A stretch of 45,102 bases of DNA from Mesaphorura yosii (GCA_009869945.1 WIXG01000509.1:1-45102), one strand, 5' to 3'; positions 1 to 12,750 are shown, numbered from the stretch's first letter. A program made the numbers and translations. Notes: generated from the sequence alone by a model not told the origin.

Positions 1-2700
1 CCCACAGGGTCGTATAATGGTCGTCAATTTGTTTGTCAGCCCGTGAGATTTAAGCAGCTCTCTGTAAGAAACCATAACCATACATGGCAGGCAGCGCTTG
101 TAATCCCGGTTGGTCGTTCATTGAAACAAATTTAGAGACACACACAAGGCGAAGCATATTGTTATTTTATGCCCTGGACTGATAATTGCGTCAGCATTGA
201 ATTGAACTCTATACTTTAAATCCTGAGTTGCGTCGTAACATTGTATCGCCTATTTGAGCACAGGAAAGAAAATTCGAGTACGGGGCTAATTGTGTGGATT
301 ACGTCAACCCAATTTTCTGAGTTTTGGTTTCCGAAAAGAAAGCTTTTATCCAAAAGCAGTGTTACAAGGAATTCTGGAATTTTCCTGCCGGAGTATAATA
401 TCACCAGTTTCATCAGTTCATAGATGTGAACACTCGAGATCGTGTCATTCTCTACTCAAGTGGAACCTACTGCCTGGATACGTCCGAGAAGAACAAGTCC
501 GAATGTCTTGAGTGGCCACACTTTGGTGGCCCTGAGACATTTTTCTCATAATTTGCTCAAGCAAATATGCTGAAGATAATGATCCCAAGAACAATTGTTA
601 AAGGCATAAGATGTCCTTCAGAAAATAAATAATAAGTTGGCGACATACTTGAGGAAGTGAACTCTCCTCTTCTGTCAACTCCTTTGCAAATGGTGGAAAG
701 AGAAGCTTTTATTCTTCCCTGCATCAGGATTTTCTACGACCGAGGAATTGCCTGCTGTATGATAAATGGTGTTTTCCATATATTTGAACGGAATTGCACG
801 GAATTTAATTTCGCACATACTCATATTTTTTAATAATGGAATCTGACCTGAAAACAGGTAACTCATCCGGTATTGCTAACAAAAGAACTGTCAACTTGAC
901 GCACAAAAGACAGGACGGATCGTCTGAGTCAAATAGAACGCCGAATGTTGCAAATTCTGCAAGTGAGATTTGAAAAGGCTGTGACTTGTGAAGGTGTCTC
1001 TTTTCCTGAGTAATTCTCCGAGCGTACCTAAAATTTTTGATACTCAATAGGAAGAAAAAGCTACAAAAACATTAGCTAATGGGATTCTGTCAATCCTTTT
1101 GTTAAAATTCCAAATGAAGGTACAATACCTGTGAGCTACACTGGCTTGTTCGCATGTGCCGTCTTTCACCGTTAACCTTTGAACCCGCTTGTGCAAACAC
1201 ACGTCATTGCAACACGAGCCGGTCGTTGAAATAATTCCTTTTCTAGAGCGGGTGGTGTTTTGACTGGAAATGATTGAACTGAATTCCAAGACCAAAAGGT
1301 GTTCCAATCATAGAACTTCTATTTTGCAAGGATGAAATGCCGTGCAAATCAAACGAGTTCCACCACTTTTATGAAATCTGAGACTCTCGATGGTGTATTC
1401 CAATAATTTGCTATCTCTAACATGAAGCTACCCTCCTGAGCTCATTTTCGTCAACACAAAGGCATTTCGCAATTAGTAGCTTCTTATGCAACAGGAATCC
1501 GATCAACAAGTCGAATAACGAGACTCATATTTTTGTGTTTTTGTTTCAAGTGATGCTAGAAAGTTAAAGAAACATAATACATATGCAGCTTTGAGCAGCG
1601 CTCTTGAAAGAATGGGGCCCAGAACCATGAAAGAAAATGTAACAAATCAAAGCGGTGTGGGTCCACTGCTGTGGTTTTTATTTTTTTGCTTTTTGCTTCT
1701 AGGACGCACTGCGCTCTAGAACACTCGGATATGGCCAAGATGAAGACCGGGTGAGTCAGCCAGCGTCGGAAATATGGATGATATCATTGTGCACAAGTTG
1801 AGTGGGATGTGAGCAGTGATGAGATAAGATGTTTTTGAAACATGAGATTTTTCCAAACTGCATGACACCATAATGAAAAGAGATGTCTTCTTCCTCTTTA
1901 ACACACACACACGCGGCGGTTACCAGGCTCGGTCGTCGTCTGATGGCGTAACCCGATTGACCGGGTTTCGATAATGGCATGCAAAAATAGCCCAAGTAAC
2001 TAGGAATCTGTCTGCGATCTTACATAAACAAGGTAAAGTCTTCTGCAAGAGTGTTTCGAAGAGACATCCCACTCTCGAGCATAATGCGAGACCTACTTCT
2101 TGTAATTACTCTTCAATACTTCAAAGGAACCTGAAAAAATAAATAAGCCACGGTTGAATGGTGGTCGAATTTGGTATTTGCTCGCTTGAATGCGCTTCGC
2201 AAAATTTCTCGCTCCTCGGAAAGTCTCGCGAGACGTCTCTTCTATAATCTGAGATTCGTGTATAAGATACTTAGATTTACTGTCGAAGTCAATTTGTGCA
2301 TCAAAAGAACTGAAAGGTACTTCATGCCACTTCGGGCAAATTGCAATTTTCTGTACAAAATGCCACGAAGAAATGGATTTTGGTCAAAATGAGAACGATG
2401 CCAACTGCATTTTATGTCCCATGTCGCTCAAGATGCTTTTAATTCCGATTCCGAGTAATCAAATGATTTTATCTTATTTTTAAGCGCTGGCAAAAAAATT
2501 GTGATGGTCCTTTCGGGATAAGCCATTCCATAATTCATGCCAAATGCGTGGGTGCTCTTCCACTTACGACTGTTGTCATTGAATGTCAAACATACGATAC
2601 AAGGCTGACGCTTCAATTTCGGTGGTTGATGTTCTTGCCCAAATGCCATCACTACAAACTTGTTGCTTCCGAGCCGAGATCTTTCTCGAGCCTAATTATG
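1..2700. other. Intergenic or intronic DNA, no gene recognised
   Basis: I read both strands here and found only short open frames without recognisable domains or exon-like boundaries. The one simple repeat is an AC run at 1901-1912. Nothing supports an RNA gene. It may be the upstream flank or a leader intron of the muscle LIM gene to the right, or intergenic DNA. Confidence 0.5.
1901..1912. repeat. Short (AC)6 microsatellite
   Basis: Six uninterrupted AC units are seen directly, followed by ACGCGG. It is too short to imply function. Confidence 0.85.
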
Positions 2701-2760
2701 ACAAGGTATTTGTGCGAAGTGAGACACAACACATGCACTACTCGAGAATGATACTCGCGT

Positions 2761-2770
2761 CTAAAAATAG
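2761..2770. promoter_or_regulatory. Perfect MEF2-type site (CTAAAAATAG)
   Basis: The decamer CTAAAAATAG is a perfect match to the MADS-box MEF2 consensus YTAWWWWTAR. It lies about 3.8 kb upstream of the start codon of the muscle LIM gene. Mef2 is a known activator of muscle LIM genes in insects. That this copy is used is an inference from site quality and neighbour. Confidence 0.45.
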
Positions 2771-3379
2771 GACACTCCAAGGTTGCACTTTCCGTTTTAA
2801 TGGCGGCTGGGCATGCTGACTTTTCTCATAAATTCTAAAACCAAATTGATTTATGTAAATTCACGACAAGGAAAAGACACCCAGCTGACAAAAATAGTTT
2901 CACTTACCATTTCTCAATTAATGCAGTGCGGGATTGAGGGAGTTGCAGACTCAGCGGACTCTGACATATATCTCGACTGCGGGAGACGAGCCAGGGGGTT
3001 CGCGATTGGTTACTCTCGTACAGAGCTCCATTTCTGATCCTGCCATTCCTTCGGTCGTCTAAGAATGGATTCTTTGGGAAATGCAGTTGGCTCAGATCTA
3101 CTCGAAGATATGGCGAGAGTTTGAGAATGGTAGTAGGAACGCGCTCAGACGCTGACGATTGATGGTGCTTCCGTGCTCCTCAGTGCACGCGGCGCGTTGC
3201 ATCGTATCAGCTCAAAATGAGCCCCGTCATTTCGCTACAAATGGGTCGGTAATAATAAATTTATGCTTCAGCGTTATTGATTGCTTTTGTAATGTAATCA
3301 ATGTAGTGGAATTTTCCCGTACTTTATTCAGCTTCACTGCACTGAAAAATGCTTAAAATTTAGAACGAAACGTAAGAAG

Positions 3380-3420
3380 CAGCTGCCCCCTGTACGAGCA
3401 ACAGGTCCCAGCTACAGCTG
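3380..3420. promoter_or_regulatory. Pair of CAGCTG E-boxes in a GC-richer patch
   Basis: Two CAGCTG hexamers at 3380-3385 and 3415-3420 lie 35 bp apart in a GC-richer patch (about 3370-3480), some 140-180 bp upstream of a TATA-like sequence. CAGCTG is the preferred site of myogenic bHLH factors (MyoD/Nautilus type). Together with the nearby MEF2-type sites this could be a muscle promoter. The assignment is inferred, since the single hexamer is common. Confidence 0.3.
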
Positions 3421-3557
3421 CAGCCACGCGCGTGTCGACGAGCCAGCATCAGCGAGATCGTTGCAGCGTGGAAAACGAGCCCACAGAACAGCGTTTCCAT
3501 TCATGCAGTCGAAAGGAGCACGGGAACTTGACTTTTAAACCTTTACGCTGAAATGCG

Positions 3558-3564
3558 TATAAAA
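3558..3564 (+). promoter_or_regulatory. Candidate TATA box
   Basis: TATAAAA occurs in the context GCGTATAAAATAG. Transcription would start near 3590 and could supply the untranslated first exon of the muscle LIM gene, whose first recognised acceptor is at 6559-6560. No splice donor could be chosen with confidence, so the link is tentative. Confidence 0.3.
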
Positions 3565-3852
3565 TAGAATTCGAGAATGCGTACCGAGGACAAGATTTGG
3601 AATTAAGCCGCTCATTTCACTCGTTCTTCACAAACGCCTGAGTTGACTTGCATACTCGTCGCTGATCTCGCAGTACAGTCGACTTGTAGTTATTTATACT
3701 CCTCCGGCGCGCCGCGTAGCAAGACACAAATATTTTCCTTGTGTTACTTGGGCTTTCGCGTTCCTAGTTCGGATGACAGAGGAAATGCACCTCGACATTC
3801 TCCGCGGATGATGCGCTCATCTTCCATCTGTACGTTGATAGAGAGGGGTGAA

Positions 3853-3862
3853 CTATTATTAG
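3853..3862. promoter_or_regulatory. MEF2-like site (CTATTATTAG)
   Basis: It matches YTAWWWWTAR but with a mixed AT core, so it is weaker than the sites at 2761 and 5669. It lies about 290 bp downstream of the candidate TATA box. Confidence 0.25.
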
Positions 3863-5668
3863 ACGCCAGACTAATGCTCCTGTACGCTTTCTGGTTAGGT
3901 TTTCAGAAAAATTGGAGTCACACGAAACGCGTGTAGTAGAAGATACGCCACCTCAAAATTGTTCGGCAAGGAGTAATTTTCGCCGTCGGAATTATAGTTT
4001 GTAGTAGTATGACTAGAAACTAATCTAGATGAGTCAATCGAAAGTGACGCTACCTCAGTCCTCCACGAATGGAAAATTAAAAAGAGAGTATGCGAGTCGA
4101 GGCAGTTTCGAAGAGAATTCCAATGAAAAGATTTGATACTCAATAGATTGAAAGTTGTTACATTTGGGTTGAATTCTTTTGAGCCGGATTGTGGATTCAT
4201 AAATTTGAATTAATACCCATTCTGCAAGCTGGATCTTTGTATTCATGAAATGTTTGAAATAATTCTCATACAGTGATTCGAGTTACCGATCTACCGAATG
4301 TGGGTTCACCATAATCCCGGATCAAATGGGCAGACCAAATAAACACTGTTTGAATTCATACGACACGCACCCGCCAAGAGCACATCAATTAGTAATTAGC
4401 CCTGTTAAATTCCGTGTTATTTGGAACTTCAGTTACTTGCTGGTCATTCAGTGGATTGAACCGGAATGCCATACACGCAGACATCGCGTCCGAAGTCGTA
4501 TGCATAAATTCAGTGAGTGAGCACCAGCACTCATTTCCCGAGCTAATATGAAGGACGGTCGTAAAATGAGCTGACGAAATGAGCCGATCATGTGTCTGGG
4601 TGACACACCCATGCTTTTAAAATCATGAACTTTGTATTCGCTCTAACAAAGAAGAGCACTGTTCCGTCTCTTCTCGAGCAGATCTTCCACATGCTAATGA
4701 TTTAAATTTCCTTAAGAATTTCAAAATGTAATATATCGTCATGCAGAGTATGTACTATTTTTGCATTGTGCGAGAAGAAAACGTGGGCTGGTGCGGGAAG
4801 AAAATCTATTCCTAACCCGGTCGTGCCGTGTGCAAAATTTCAAAGTGAATAAAACTACACGTTCCAAGTCTTGTTCATCTCTTGTGCGAACTCTTCGATT
4901 TGTTCGCGTGTTACGACTTCCGCCTGTGCCCCAACTCGTGTGTCAAAAAGTCTGCTCTGAAAATCGGTGCTTAGTTTCGTTTGTGGAAATTCTTGCGACT
5001 GTGTCCATTGTGTCCAAATTGGTGTTTGGTGGGAAATTGCTGAAAGAGGATCGATTTGGCCGCCCGGTTCAATAGTTCTAAATTAAGGTAGTGTTTTTGG
5101 AATATTTCAGATAATCAAATCTTAACATAATGCTGAGGAGGTCTTCGGGTTGCATCATGAGTGCTAAATCCTTTCTCTGATCCTTTTAAATTGCGAACTG
5201 GCTTTTTTCCTGTGCGGGCATGGCATCTGAGTTGCGCCTTCTCACTAGGTTCTATGTGCTTCAACTGGTCTTGTTCCCGGTCGGGAATTGTGTGCACCAT
5301 CGCAAACGTTGAAACTGAGCTGAACTGAAATTAAATACGGCAGAGCATGAAGAAAACCCTTAGAATTCTGCGTTACCTTCTTGAACTTTCTTCCACACCT
5401 GCCTGACTTTCGAGCAGAGAAACAAGATGAGAGCGCGGATATGAAATATTAATGAGACATCAAAGGTGTGAAATAATATTAAATAGAATAGAATAGTGAA
5501 AAGCAAGGTTTACAGACGTGTAAGCTGGCACAGGCGGCGAATTGACCATATGCTCGCAGATTCTCTGGCATTTCTATCCGTTTCCAGACACATCAACAAG
5601 GATAATAAGCCCGTCTCATCGGTCATGGCAACTTTCTTTCATTTCCAGTAAAACCGTATCGTCTGTAG

Positions 5669-5678
5669 CTATTTTTAG
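5669..5678. promoter_or_regulatory. Perfect MEF2-type site (CTATTTTTAG)
   Basis: CTATTTTTAG is the exact reverse complement of the site at 2761 and lies about 0.9 kb upstream of the LIM gene start codon. At equal base frequencies this exact decamer on either strand would be expected about 0.09 times in a 45 kb window. Two copies on the same side of a muscle gene therefore favour real MEF2 sites. The AT-rich composition of the DNA raises the chance rate somewhat. Confidence 0.5.
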
Positions 5679-6586
5679 GAATTAATGAATAATGGTGTCT
5701 AATGGGTCTATCAATGTGAAACGCGCATGAGTGTTACCGGCGACGGCGACAGGCAATGGCAGCGGGACTCGAGGCGATGGTGATGTCGCCAAAATGAGGC
5801 GTGTGCCTTACGTAGCCAAGCTACGGATGAGATCATTTCGCGTGACATTGGCAGATATGAAGAAATCTAAATTTTGAATATTGAGCTATGCCACGGAACG
5901 ACACGAGGACAAGCGAGGAAAATAGATTATATCATCTTCTGGCAATTTATGCTCACCTTTCAAAGAAGCACGGCACACATTTCAAAATTACGGACAATAA
6001 ACACGACACACGGCGAAATATTAAAAAAATGAATACGCCGAGAGGAATGGGAGGCAACCTGAATAGAAACGGGAGTCTGAAAAGCAAACTCGTTCTTCAC
6101 CTGCGCTTCAAGTCTGTATGTATGTAGCAGCACGTGAGATTCTCGTTATCAGTCGAGCCTCGCGAGTTATCCACAATGCACATTCGACTTATGCAGAGGA
6201 AAGAAACTCGGAGATACAGAATTGCGGTTTAATTTTAGAACCCCCGTCTTTTTGGCACGAAGCTCTGTGATGCCTAATATGGTGTTACGCAATGAGATAT
6301 TAAATCTCAACCATCAACCACCGAATTTCCTTCGCGTTTCTTCCGCTCTGTGCTCGCTAAATTCCCACTAAATCTCCTCTGCACACTTGTCATCACGTCG
6401 GACGAGTGAATAATGCTCGGATTCCAGCGTGATTAATTTCTCAACGTCACGTCAAGCTGCATGAGCACCCGCATCGTTTGAGCTGGGATCACAGTTTGCC
6501 TGCCCCTGTGCGGCCAAAAGCAGGTTTTTCAACTCATGCGTCATGTTTTTCTTTTTGCAGGAGACGTCCTCGTAAATCTGATCAAG

Positions 6587-9500
6587 ATGCCTACTTTCAA
6601 GATCACCGAGATCTCGCGGTGTCCCGTGTGTGGGAAGGCGGTCTACGCTGCGGAAGAAAGACTGGCCGGAGGCCACAAGTTTCACAAAGACTGCTTCAAA
6701 TGCTGTAATTACTAAATTACACAATTAAATCTTCCCCTGATTTCACTTGAAATATGCCTCTCTAAAATGGCTAACCTTTCTTTATTTCCCTGTGTGGCAG
6801 CCATGTGTGGTAAGGGTCTCGACTCGACGAACTGTTCGGAGCACGAGAAGGTGCTGTTCTGCAAGAACTGCCATGGGAGAAAGTACGGACTCAAAGGCTA
6901 CGGGTTCGGCGCTGGTGCTGGTACACTGAACATGGATACCGGAGAACAATTCACAGGAGAACGAGCACCACTAAAGTAAGGACACACATGGTGCATATGC
7001 AGGCGAGCCGATTTGACGGTCGGAACAAGTTTGTGGACTGCAGGCTCGTGACCTATGAAAACAATGACACGTCGGCGAGACATTTTATTCAAACTATGCA
7101 ATTTATATCATTTCTTCGATCCCATGCCGAATTTTTTTATGCAAAGAAAAGGGAGCTTACACTAACTAGACCCTTCTCCTTTGAAAAAGGGGCAAAAGGG
7201 TATAAAGCCAATGGCTGCCGCATTTATCTTTCTGCCTTTCATTCGCGCTTTGCAAGCATTCTTGTACAAAAAGCGATATTTAATCTCCCCAATAGCAGAA
7301 TCACTGCGAGTTTGTACTCCGAGCTTGTAATCTTCCGACTCGCTCGACCGAACTCTGACCCTTGTTTTGTTGCACGCGCTCATGTCCTGACATTAAACTT
7401 TGAACTTGTATTGATTCCGAAATTAGTTATTCAAGTTATTCGTTTGAAATCGTGACGGGATCAAAGAATTTAAAAAGTTGTAAATGTATGGACGGAGACA
7501 GGATATCGAGCCGCTATTCAAAGTGCACGTTTTCAGAACTTTTTGTATTTTCTCTTCAAAAACTTTCGCTCGCAATGCATCTTTGAGGCGAGGACCCTTC
7601 TCAATGCGCCGTAGTCATTTCCATTTCATGACATTGAAGAAGTATGCATAATCAATTGAAATTTTCCAGGAATGCGTTTCATGTTTCAGAAGCCATGACG
7701 GTGCGATTTTTCAGTTAGGTGCGCATTGGATTAGAATTCTTGTAGAAGAAGCTATTGTTGACCAAGTGTGAAGCCCAGGCTCAGTTGCATACCAAATTTA
7801 TAGAGGGAGTTTGTTTACTTGGGCGTCTGCAGTTTTGCTCGAGGCTGTTTACTTATCCGGACTTGAAGTAGGATGCAATAGGAGTCAGAAATTTCAGTTC
7901 ACGTCTTATTAGCTCAGCCGTTCGTGCGAAGTTCAAAAGAGATGCTCATTTTTCCTTCCTGTTTGTCATTCGCAAATACTGCTACGACCCCCAAAAAATA
8001 ATCGAAATGATTACTCGCGAGCGGTTGTTGGGAAAGCGTATTTAATTAAACTCTTGGAGCGAAATTTAAGATTTCTAAGATTCGTCTAGATTCGTCTTGA
8101 TTTCTTTAAGGTTGCCCTTGCACTGCAACTTTCATTCCTCCATTGGTGGGATGTTTCGATGAATAAAGTTAACAGAATTTTATATCGATTTGTTGAAGGG
8201 TCTCCTTGCACTTTATATTACTTGAAGCAGAACTTAACATGTGCTTTTGTGAAACGAAATTGGGCTGCCAGAAAACAGTTGCCCAACAATTCACACATGC
8301 AGGTGCCGCTTCAGGATTCCCATTCAGCTTTGAAATTGAAACTTTAAGTTGAATTATTCAATTTCCTTCGCAGCATTCTTTGAATTCAATTCATACATTT
8401 GATTCATCTTGAAGTGAGTGAATAGATCACGCAAGAAAGCATGTTTTTCTTTTTTAACATGTCTGGCCTGGTACAGGTGGAAGTTTAGGTTAACCTAAAC
8501 ATGAGAATGGTACAAGTCAAGTGCAAAAGTACAAACTCTTTTCTTAATTGCAGTAACTCTTGGCAAGCCCCAAACACAAAGGTCATACTTGCACCTGCAG
8601 GTGAAGGTTGCCCAAGGTGTGGAGGATGCGTTTACGCTGCTGAGCAAATGCTCGCAGGCGGTAAGTAACCACATCTACGGCTTCTGTGTCTGGCTTTTTC
8701 TCGAAATTCCAAGCTCAATGCTTCCGTTGTTTGTTCAGGCCGACAATGGCACAAAACTTGCTTCAAATGCAAAGCATGTACTAAGCAGCTGGATTCAACT
8801 AATCACTGTGACTCTCCCGACAAGGAAATTTTCTGCAAATGTACGTGAAATAGTGAACTAAGATATGGCATTCATTTAAATCGTTTGAGGAATAAGCATT
8901 ATCATTCATACGATTGTGAACCGGTGGCCTATTTGATTCTTTCCCTTTACAGCTTGCTATGCCAAATACTATGGTCCAAAGGGCTACGGGTATGGCCAGG
9001 GCGCTGGAGTGCTCCAGAGCGACGAGTCGATTCTGAACGGGTAAGAAACAATGCATTCAATTCCTCCTCTTGTCGTCTGTCGCTATAATAAATCAGTGTA
9101 GCCGTCCACGAGAAACAAGTCATTCTTCATTCTGTCGAATAAGTCAAGCGTATGATTTCACGATGTCTGATTTCCCACGTCATATTAGTTCCAAGTCCGA
9201 CGTGACATAATTTTCTTTGACTACACAAGCCATTCGTAAAGGATTTCCTTTTGATTTCTCAGCGACCAGTACTTATCCAACAAGCCTCACTTGATTACTG
9301 ACACGACGTCGATTCCTGCTCCGGCGGGTGAAGGATGTCCGAGGTGCGGAGGTCGAGTGTATGCTGCGGAGGAAGTGCTCGCCAAAGGACGGGTATGTTG
9401 ATGGCTGAACTTTGTTCTTAATGTGTTCAAGTATACACGACTTCTTCGAATTTTGTATGAACGATTCCGTCGGGAGTTTAATTCTAATTTCTGAGAAACG

Positions 9501-10996
9501 AGAATCAAGTTTTGTTCTCTCCTCCGCAGTCATGGCATAGAAAATGTTTCAAGTGCTGCGAGTGCAACAAGACTCTTGACTCTATCAACGCGTGTGATGG
9601 TCCCGATGCCGAAGTGTACTGCAACACATGCTATGCCAAGAAGTATGGGCCGAAAGGCTATGGGTTCGCTTGTGGTTCAGGATTTCTCCTCACCGACGTC
9701 CTGCCGTACGTGCCACACCGATTATGACGTTTCTCGGACTCCAGATAGCATTGTGCTAATCTGACACATAATTGATGACCCGCAGGAACGACGAGAACGA
9801 TACACAGCGTCCTAATTATGCCACCGACTGTTCCAACATCAAGGCTCCGCCAGGTGAAGGCTGTCCACGCTGTGGTGGCGCCGTATTTGCAGCAGAACAG
9901 ATGCTTGCCAAAGGCTCGGTGAGTGCATTTAAAGAAAAACAAGCATTAAAATCGCATTTGTGTAATTATTCTGCCTCACGTCTTTCCAGAGTTGGCACAA
10001 AAAATGTTTCTCGTGCGCCGAGTGCCGGCGTCCATTAGACTCTGTTTTAGCGTGTGACGGTCCAGACAGAGAAATCTATTGCAAGGCTTGCTATGGAAAG
10101 AAATTTGGACCCAAGGGCTACGGTTATGGTTACAGTCCGACACTTGTCACTGTCGGCGAGTCAACAGCACCTTTGTAAGTAAAACACTGACATGTTTTTC
10201 TTTTTCACCACTTCGTAAAATAAATAGTAACTGCAGGAGCAGCAAAGTTTTTCACTCGATCAAAGGCATAAAAATCATCCCGGAGAACAGTCCCAGAAAT
10301 GAAAGTAAATGGAGCATAAACTCAATGCATTGTCATTCATTCTTATCGCGCTTCTATCGAGCAAACCGTGAGCGCTTGTCTTCAGCTGGAAAAGTGAAAA
10401 TGATAATATTGTGGCATGTCTATTGTCTAGACATGATATGCCTGAGCCCAGTTTCTGTGTTGTGTATGAAATGGCATCCGTCACTCGATATGAGTGCATG
10501 GAAATCAGGTAGCTCGTATGCTTCATATTTTTCACTTTCTCTGTCTGGTTTCGGCAGGCTCGACGTGCGACCGGGAGGAAGTCTGCGAGGCAGTGAGGAG
10601 GATACGTGCACGAGGTGTGGATTCGCCGTGTTTGCTGCTGAACAGATGCTGTCGAGAGGCAAGGTTAGTAGTATTGCAATTGAATTACGACCCTATCCAA
10701 CTACGGAGTGTGAGATTTTGTTGAAGAAGTGAAAAAATGAAGACTACACTATGCACTATAAGATATGAGAGGAAAGCGATGATTGAAGTGTGCAATTTCT
10801 GAAGCATCAATTGTTCACTTTTCAGGTCTGGCACAGACGCTGCTTCTCATGTCGTGATTGCAAAAAGTCGCTGGATTCTACCAACGTGAACGATTCCCCC
10901 GACGGAGAGATTTATTGCAAAAGTTGTTATGGCCGACGGTACGGGCCGCGGGGTGTCGGCTACGGACTGGGTGCTGGAACACTCACAATGTCATAA
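6587..10996 (+). CDS. Mlp84B: Muscle LIM protein, five LIM domains (Mlp84B type)
   Basis: Eleven coding exons: 6587-6704, 6801-6975, 8554-8660, 8739-8840, 8953-9040, 9263-9392, 9530-9705, 9786-9918, 9990-10174, 10558-10663, 10826-10996 (TAA). All introns are GT..AG and all phases agree. The joined frame gives 496 residues; insect Mlp84B is about 495. Five LIM modules lie near residues 12-63, 117-168, 222-273, 325-376 and 422-473. In LIM1 the zinc ligands are C12, C15, H33, C36, C39, C42, C60 and C63. Each module is followed by the CRP/MLP glycine-rich tail, for example [12 protein letters not shown] after LIM2, and linkers carry the family's GEGCPRCGG start. The family acts as a scaffold at Z-discs and muscle attachment sites, binding alpha-actinin-type partners, and is also seen in nuclei. 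The start is the first ATG after the acceptor at 6560. All zinc ligands I checked are present. Orthology is very strong; muscle function is from family knowledge. Confidence 0.96.
6976..8553 (+). other. Large intron 2 of the LIM gene
   Basis: This 1578-bp intron separates the LIM1 exons from the LIM2 exons and is far longer than the others in the gene (71-383 bp). It begins GTAAGG and ends TTGCAG. It contains a TATA-like TATAAAG at 7201-7207 in the context GGGTATAAAGCC. I saw no exon inside it. Large early introns often carry enhancers, but nothing here proves that. Confidence 0.8.
7201..7207 (+). promoter_or_regulatory. TATA-like motif inside LIM intron 2
   Basis: TATAAAG preceded by a purine-rich run and GGG is a respectable core-promoter match. 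Transcription from here could give a form lacking LIM1, but no start codon or first exon could be fixed. It is speculative. Confidence 0.15.
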
Positions 10997-12750
10997 TGCA
11001 CAAGGTACTTAAGAACAAGAACGTAGAATTTAACTTGTACAAAGATAGAATTCGGAAGAACGCGCGTGCGATTTCCAGTTAGCACCGAAAGCAAGACAAG
11101 ACTAAGAACAACCAACGTCCAGATCAGTTTACCAACGCCAATGCCGAGTCTGCTTGTTTCAAAGAGTTCTGAATTCTAAGTAGGAGGTTTATTAAGAAAT
11201 GTATGCATGCATAGCTTCTTTGTGTACAATTATGGCTTATAAGTTTAGCTAATTATAATCACTCTTTGTTTGTACTCCCTCTGGCTAAGAGAATGTAGCT
11301 CGATAGTTAGTACACAAAATTTGACGCACATGAGGTAATTCGGCACTGGTTTTCCTCTATATTTAAAACAATAATAGCTTTATTGTTCGAACGACTGCGT
11401 AATTTGAAAACGGGTTGTTTATACGGGTTGGCATGGGTAAAATTTGTTCATTTCTAATTAAACGCTAAGCTTATGGGCGATTTTTCATGTTTCTTGTTTT
11501 TGCTTTCTTCGCCTTTCATTGTCATCTTTCTAGCCAGTATTACCAAATGCCAAAGAGTTAATCCAGGGAAAGTCAACAAATTTCTTTTGCTCGGCTCAGA
11601 GTCCCGATGCACCTTTATTTGAAACTTATTTTTCATTCTCGGTGTTCATATAATACTTTGATGTGCGTCTTTTGTGATATACAATTCAACTCAAATAGTA
11701 AATAGAGAATAGGAGACGCTCGGAAAAGTGAAGTGAAAAACTTTTCAAACTTTACAACATGTCGGCAAAAGTATGCTAATTAATGTCAGAGAAGTTAACA
11801 TGACAGGCTCGCATACTTGCAAAATAATTTGTAATTTGTAGGCTAGGTTTCATTTTGTGAAACCTCAGAGAGAGTTTAGCAATGGCGTTATTTTTTCTGC
11901 TTTGTACAGCCGCCTGATAGCCGTAGCACTTCAATAACATAATATTTATCAAGTTAAGCAAGTATAAGTTGCGTAATGCCTACTTTAATTGAAGTAGTTG
12001 TTCAACTAATGGATTACGACTTTACGACTCCAGACTGGTGGCTGCGTTTGTAACCATTTTCCTTAAAATTAAAGTGTTTGTACCCAGCCCGACTGCTACT
12101 TAGCTTTTATAAGGATCGAATGAAACGTCTGTCTCAATGCTCTTGTGTGTGAGGAAAGTCAGATCAAGTTTCCGCTTTATCTTATTTAGATACGCGTTTG
12201 TTTTATTCCTTACTGCAATAACAATACACACATTTACTTTTTAATGCAATTGATTTTGTACTAAAATAGGAGAAAAAGTGGCTTCCGCTACTTTTCCGTT
12301 TACGAGACGATGTTTGTAAGTTGGAAAGAAAGCAGAGCGGCATAAATCTCACGGCATTACAATAGCCAGCAAGTTGAGCTGTGCCCATAAAATGGGTTTT
12401 CTGAAGACAAAATGCGTTTGAGGAAGACACACGCGCGGAAGCCGTTCGCGGCGGAAGAAAGACAACAAGTCATTTATGGAACTAAAGGAAATTTAGATGA
12501 GAAATTATTGCTCCTACTACTTAGGGCTTGCCACTGAATAATGATGATGCTTTCCAAACTTAGAATACTTGTCTCTTTTGAAGGTCAACGCGAATTCAAG
12601 CTTACAACTGCCAAGCCAAGCCATACATACAAATGCATTTTGCATGTTTATCTTAAACGAGTGCTGCAACAATGTAATACGAGGTACGTGAGCGAAGGCT
12701 ATGTGAATAAGATGAACTGTATTGTAATAAACTAATGCAACCCAGAAACT
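10997..12750 (+). other. 3' untranslated region of the LIM gene (probable)
   Basis: No coding signal is visible after the TAA at 10994-10996, and the DNA is AT-rich with many stop codons in every frame. Possible cleavage signals are ATTAAA at 11457-11462 and the canonical AATAAA at 12726-12731. The true end could be at either, giving a short or long 3' UTR. Confidence 0.4.
12726..12731 (+). terminator. Canonical polyadenylation hexamer AATAAA
   Basis: The hexamer is seen directly 1.7 kb after the LIM gene stop codon. It is the first canonical plus-strand AATAAA I noticed downstream of that stop. Use is not proven, since the hexamer is common in AT-rich DNA. Confidence 0.3.

Larger units (their letters stand above)
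3594..6560 (+). other. Possible leader intron or upstream region of the LIM gene
   Basis: No convincing coding exon is visible. A pyrimidine-rich tract ending TTTTTGCAG gives a good 3' splice site at 6560, only 26 bp before the LIM gene start codon, so an untranslated 5' exon must lie somewhere upstream. Regulatory-looking motifs inside the stretch are a YTAWWWWTAR match at 3853-3862, a perfect MEF2-type decamer at 5669-5678 and a CACGTG E-box at 6131-6136. Confidence 0.4.
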
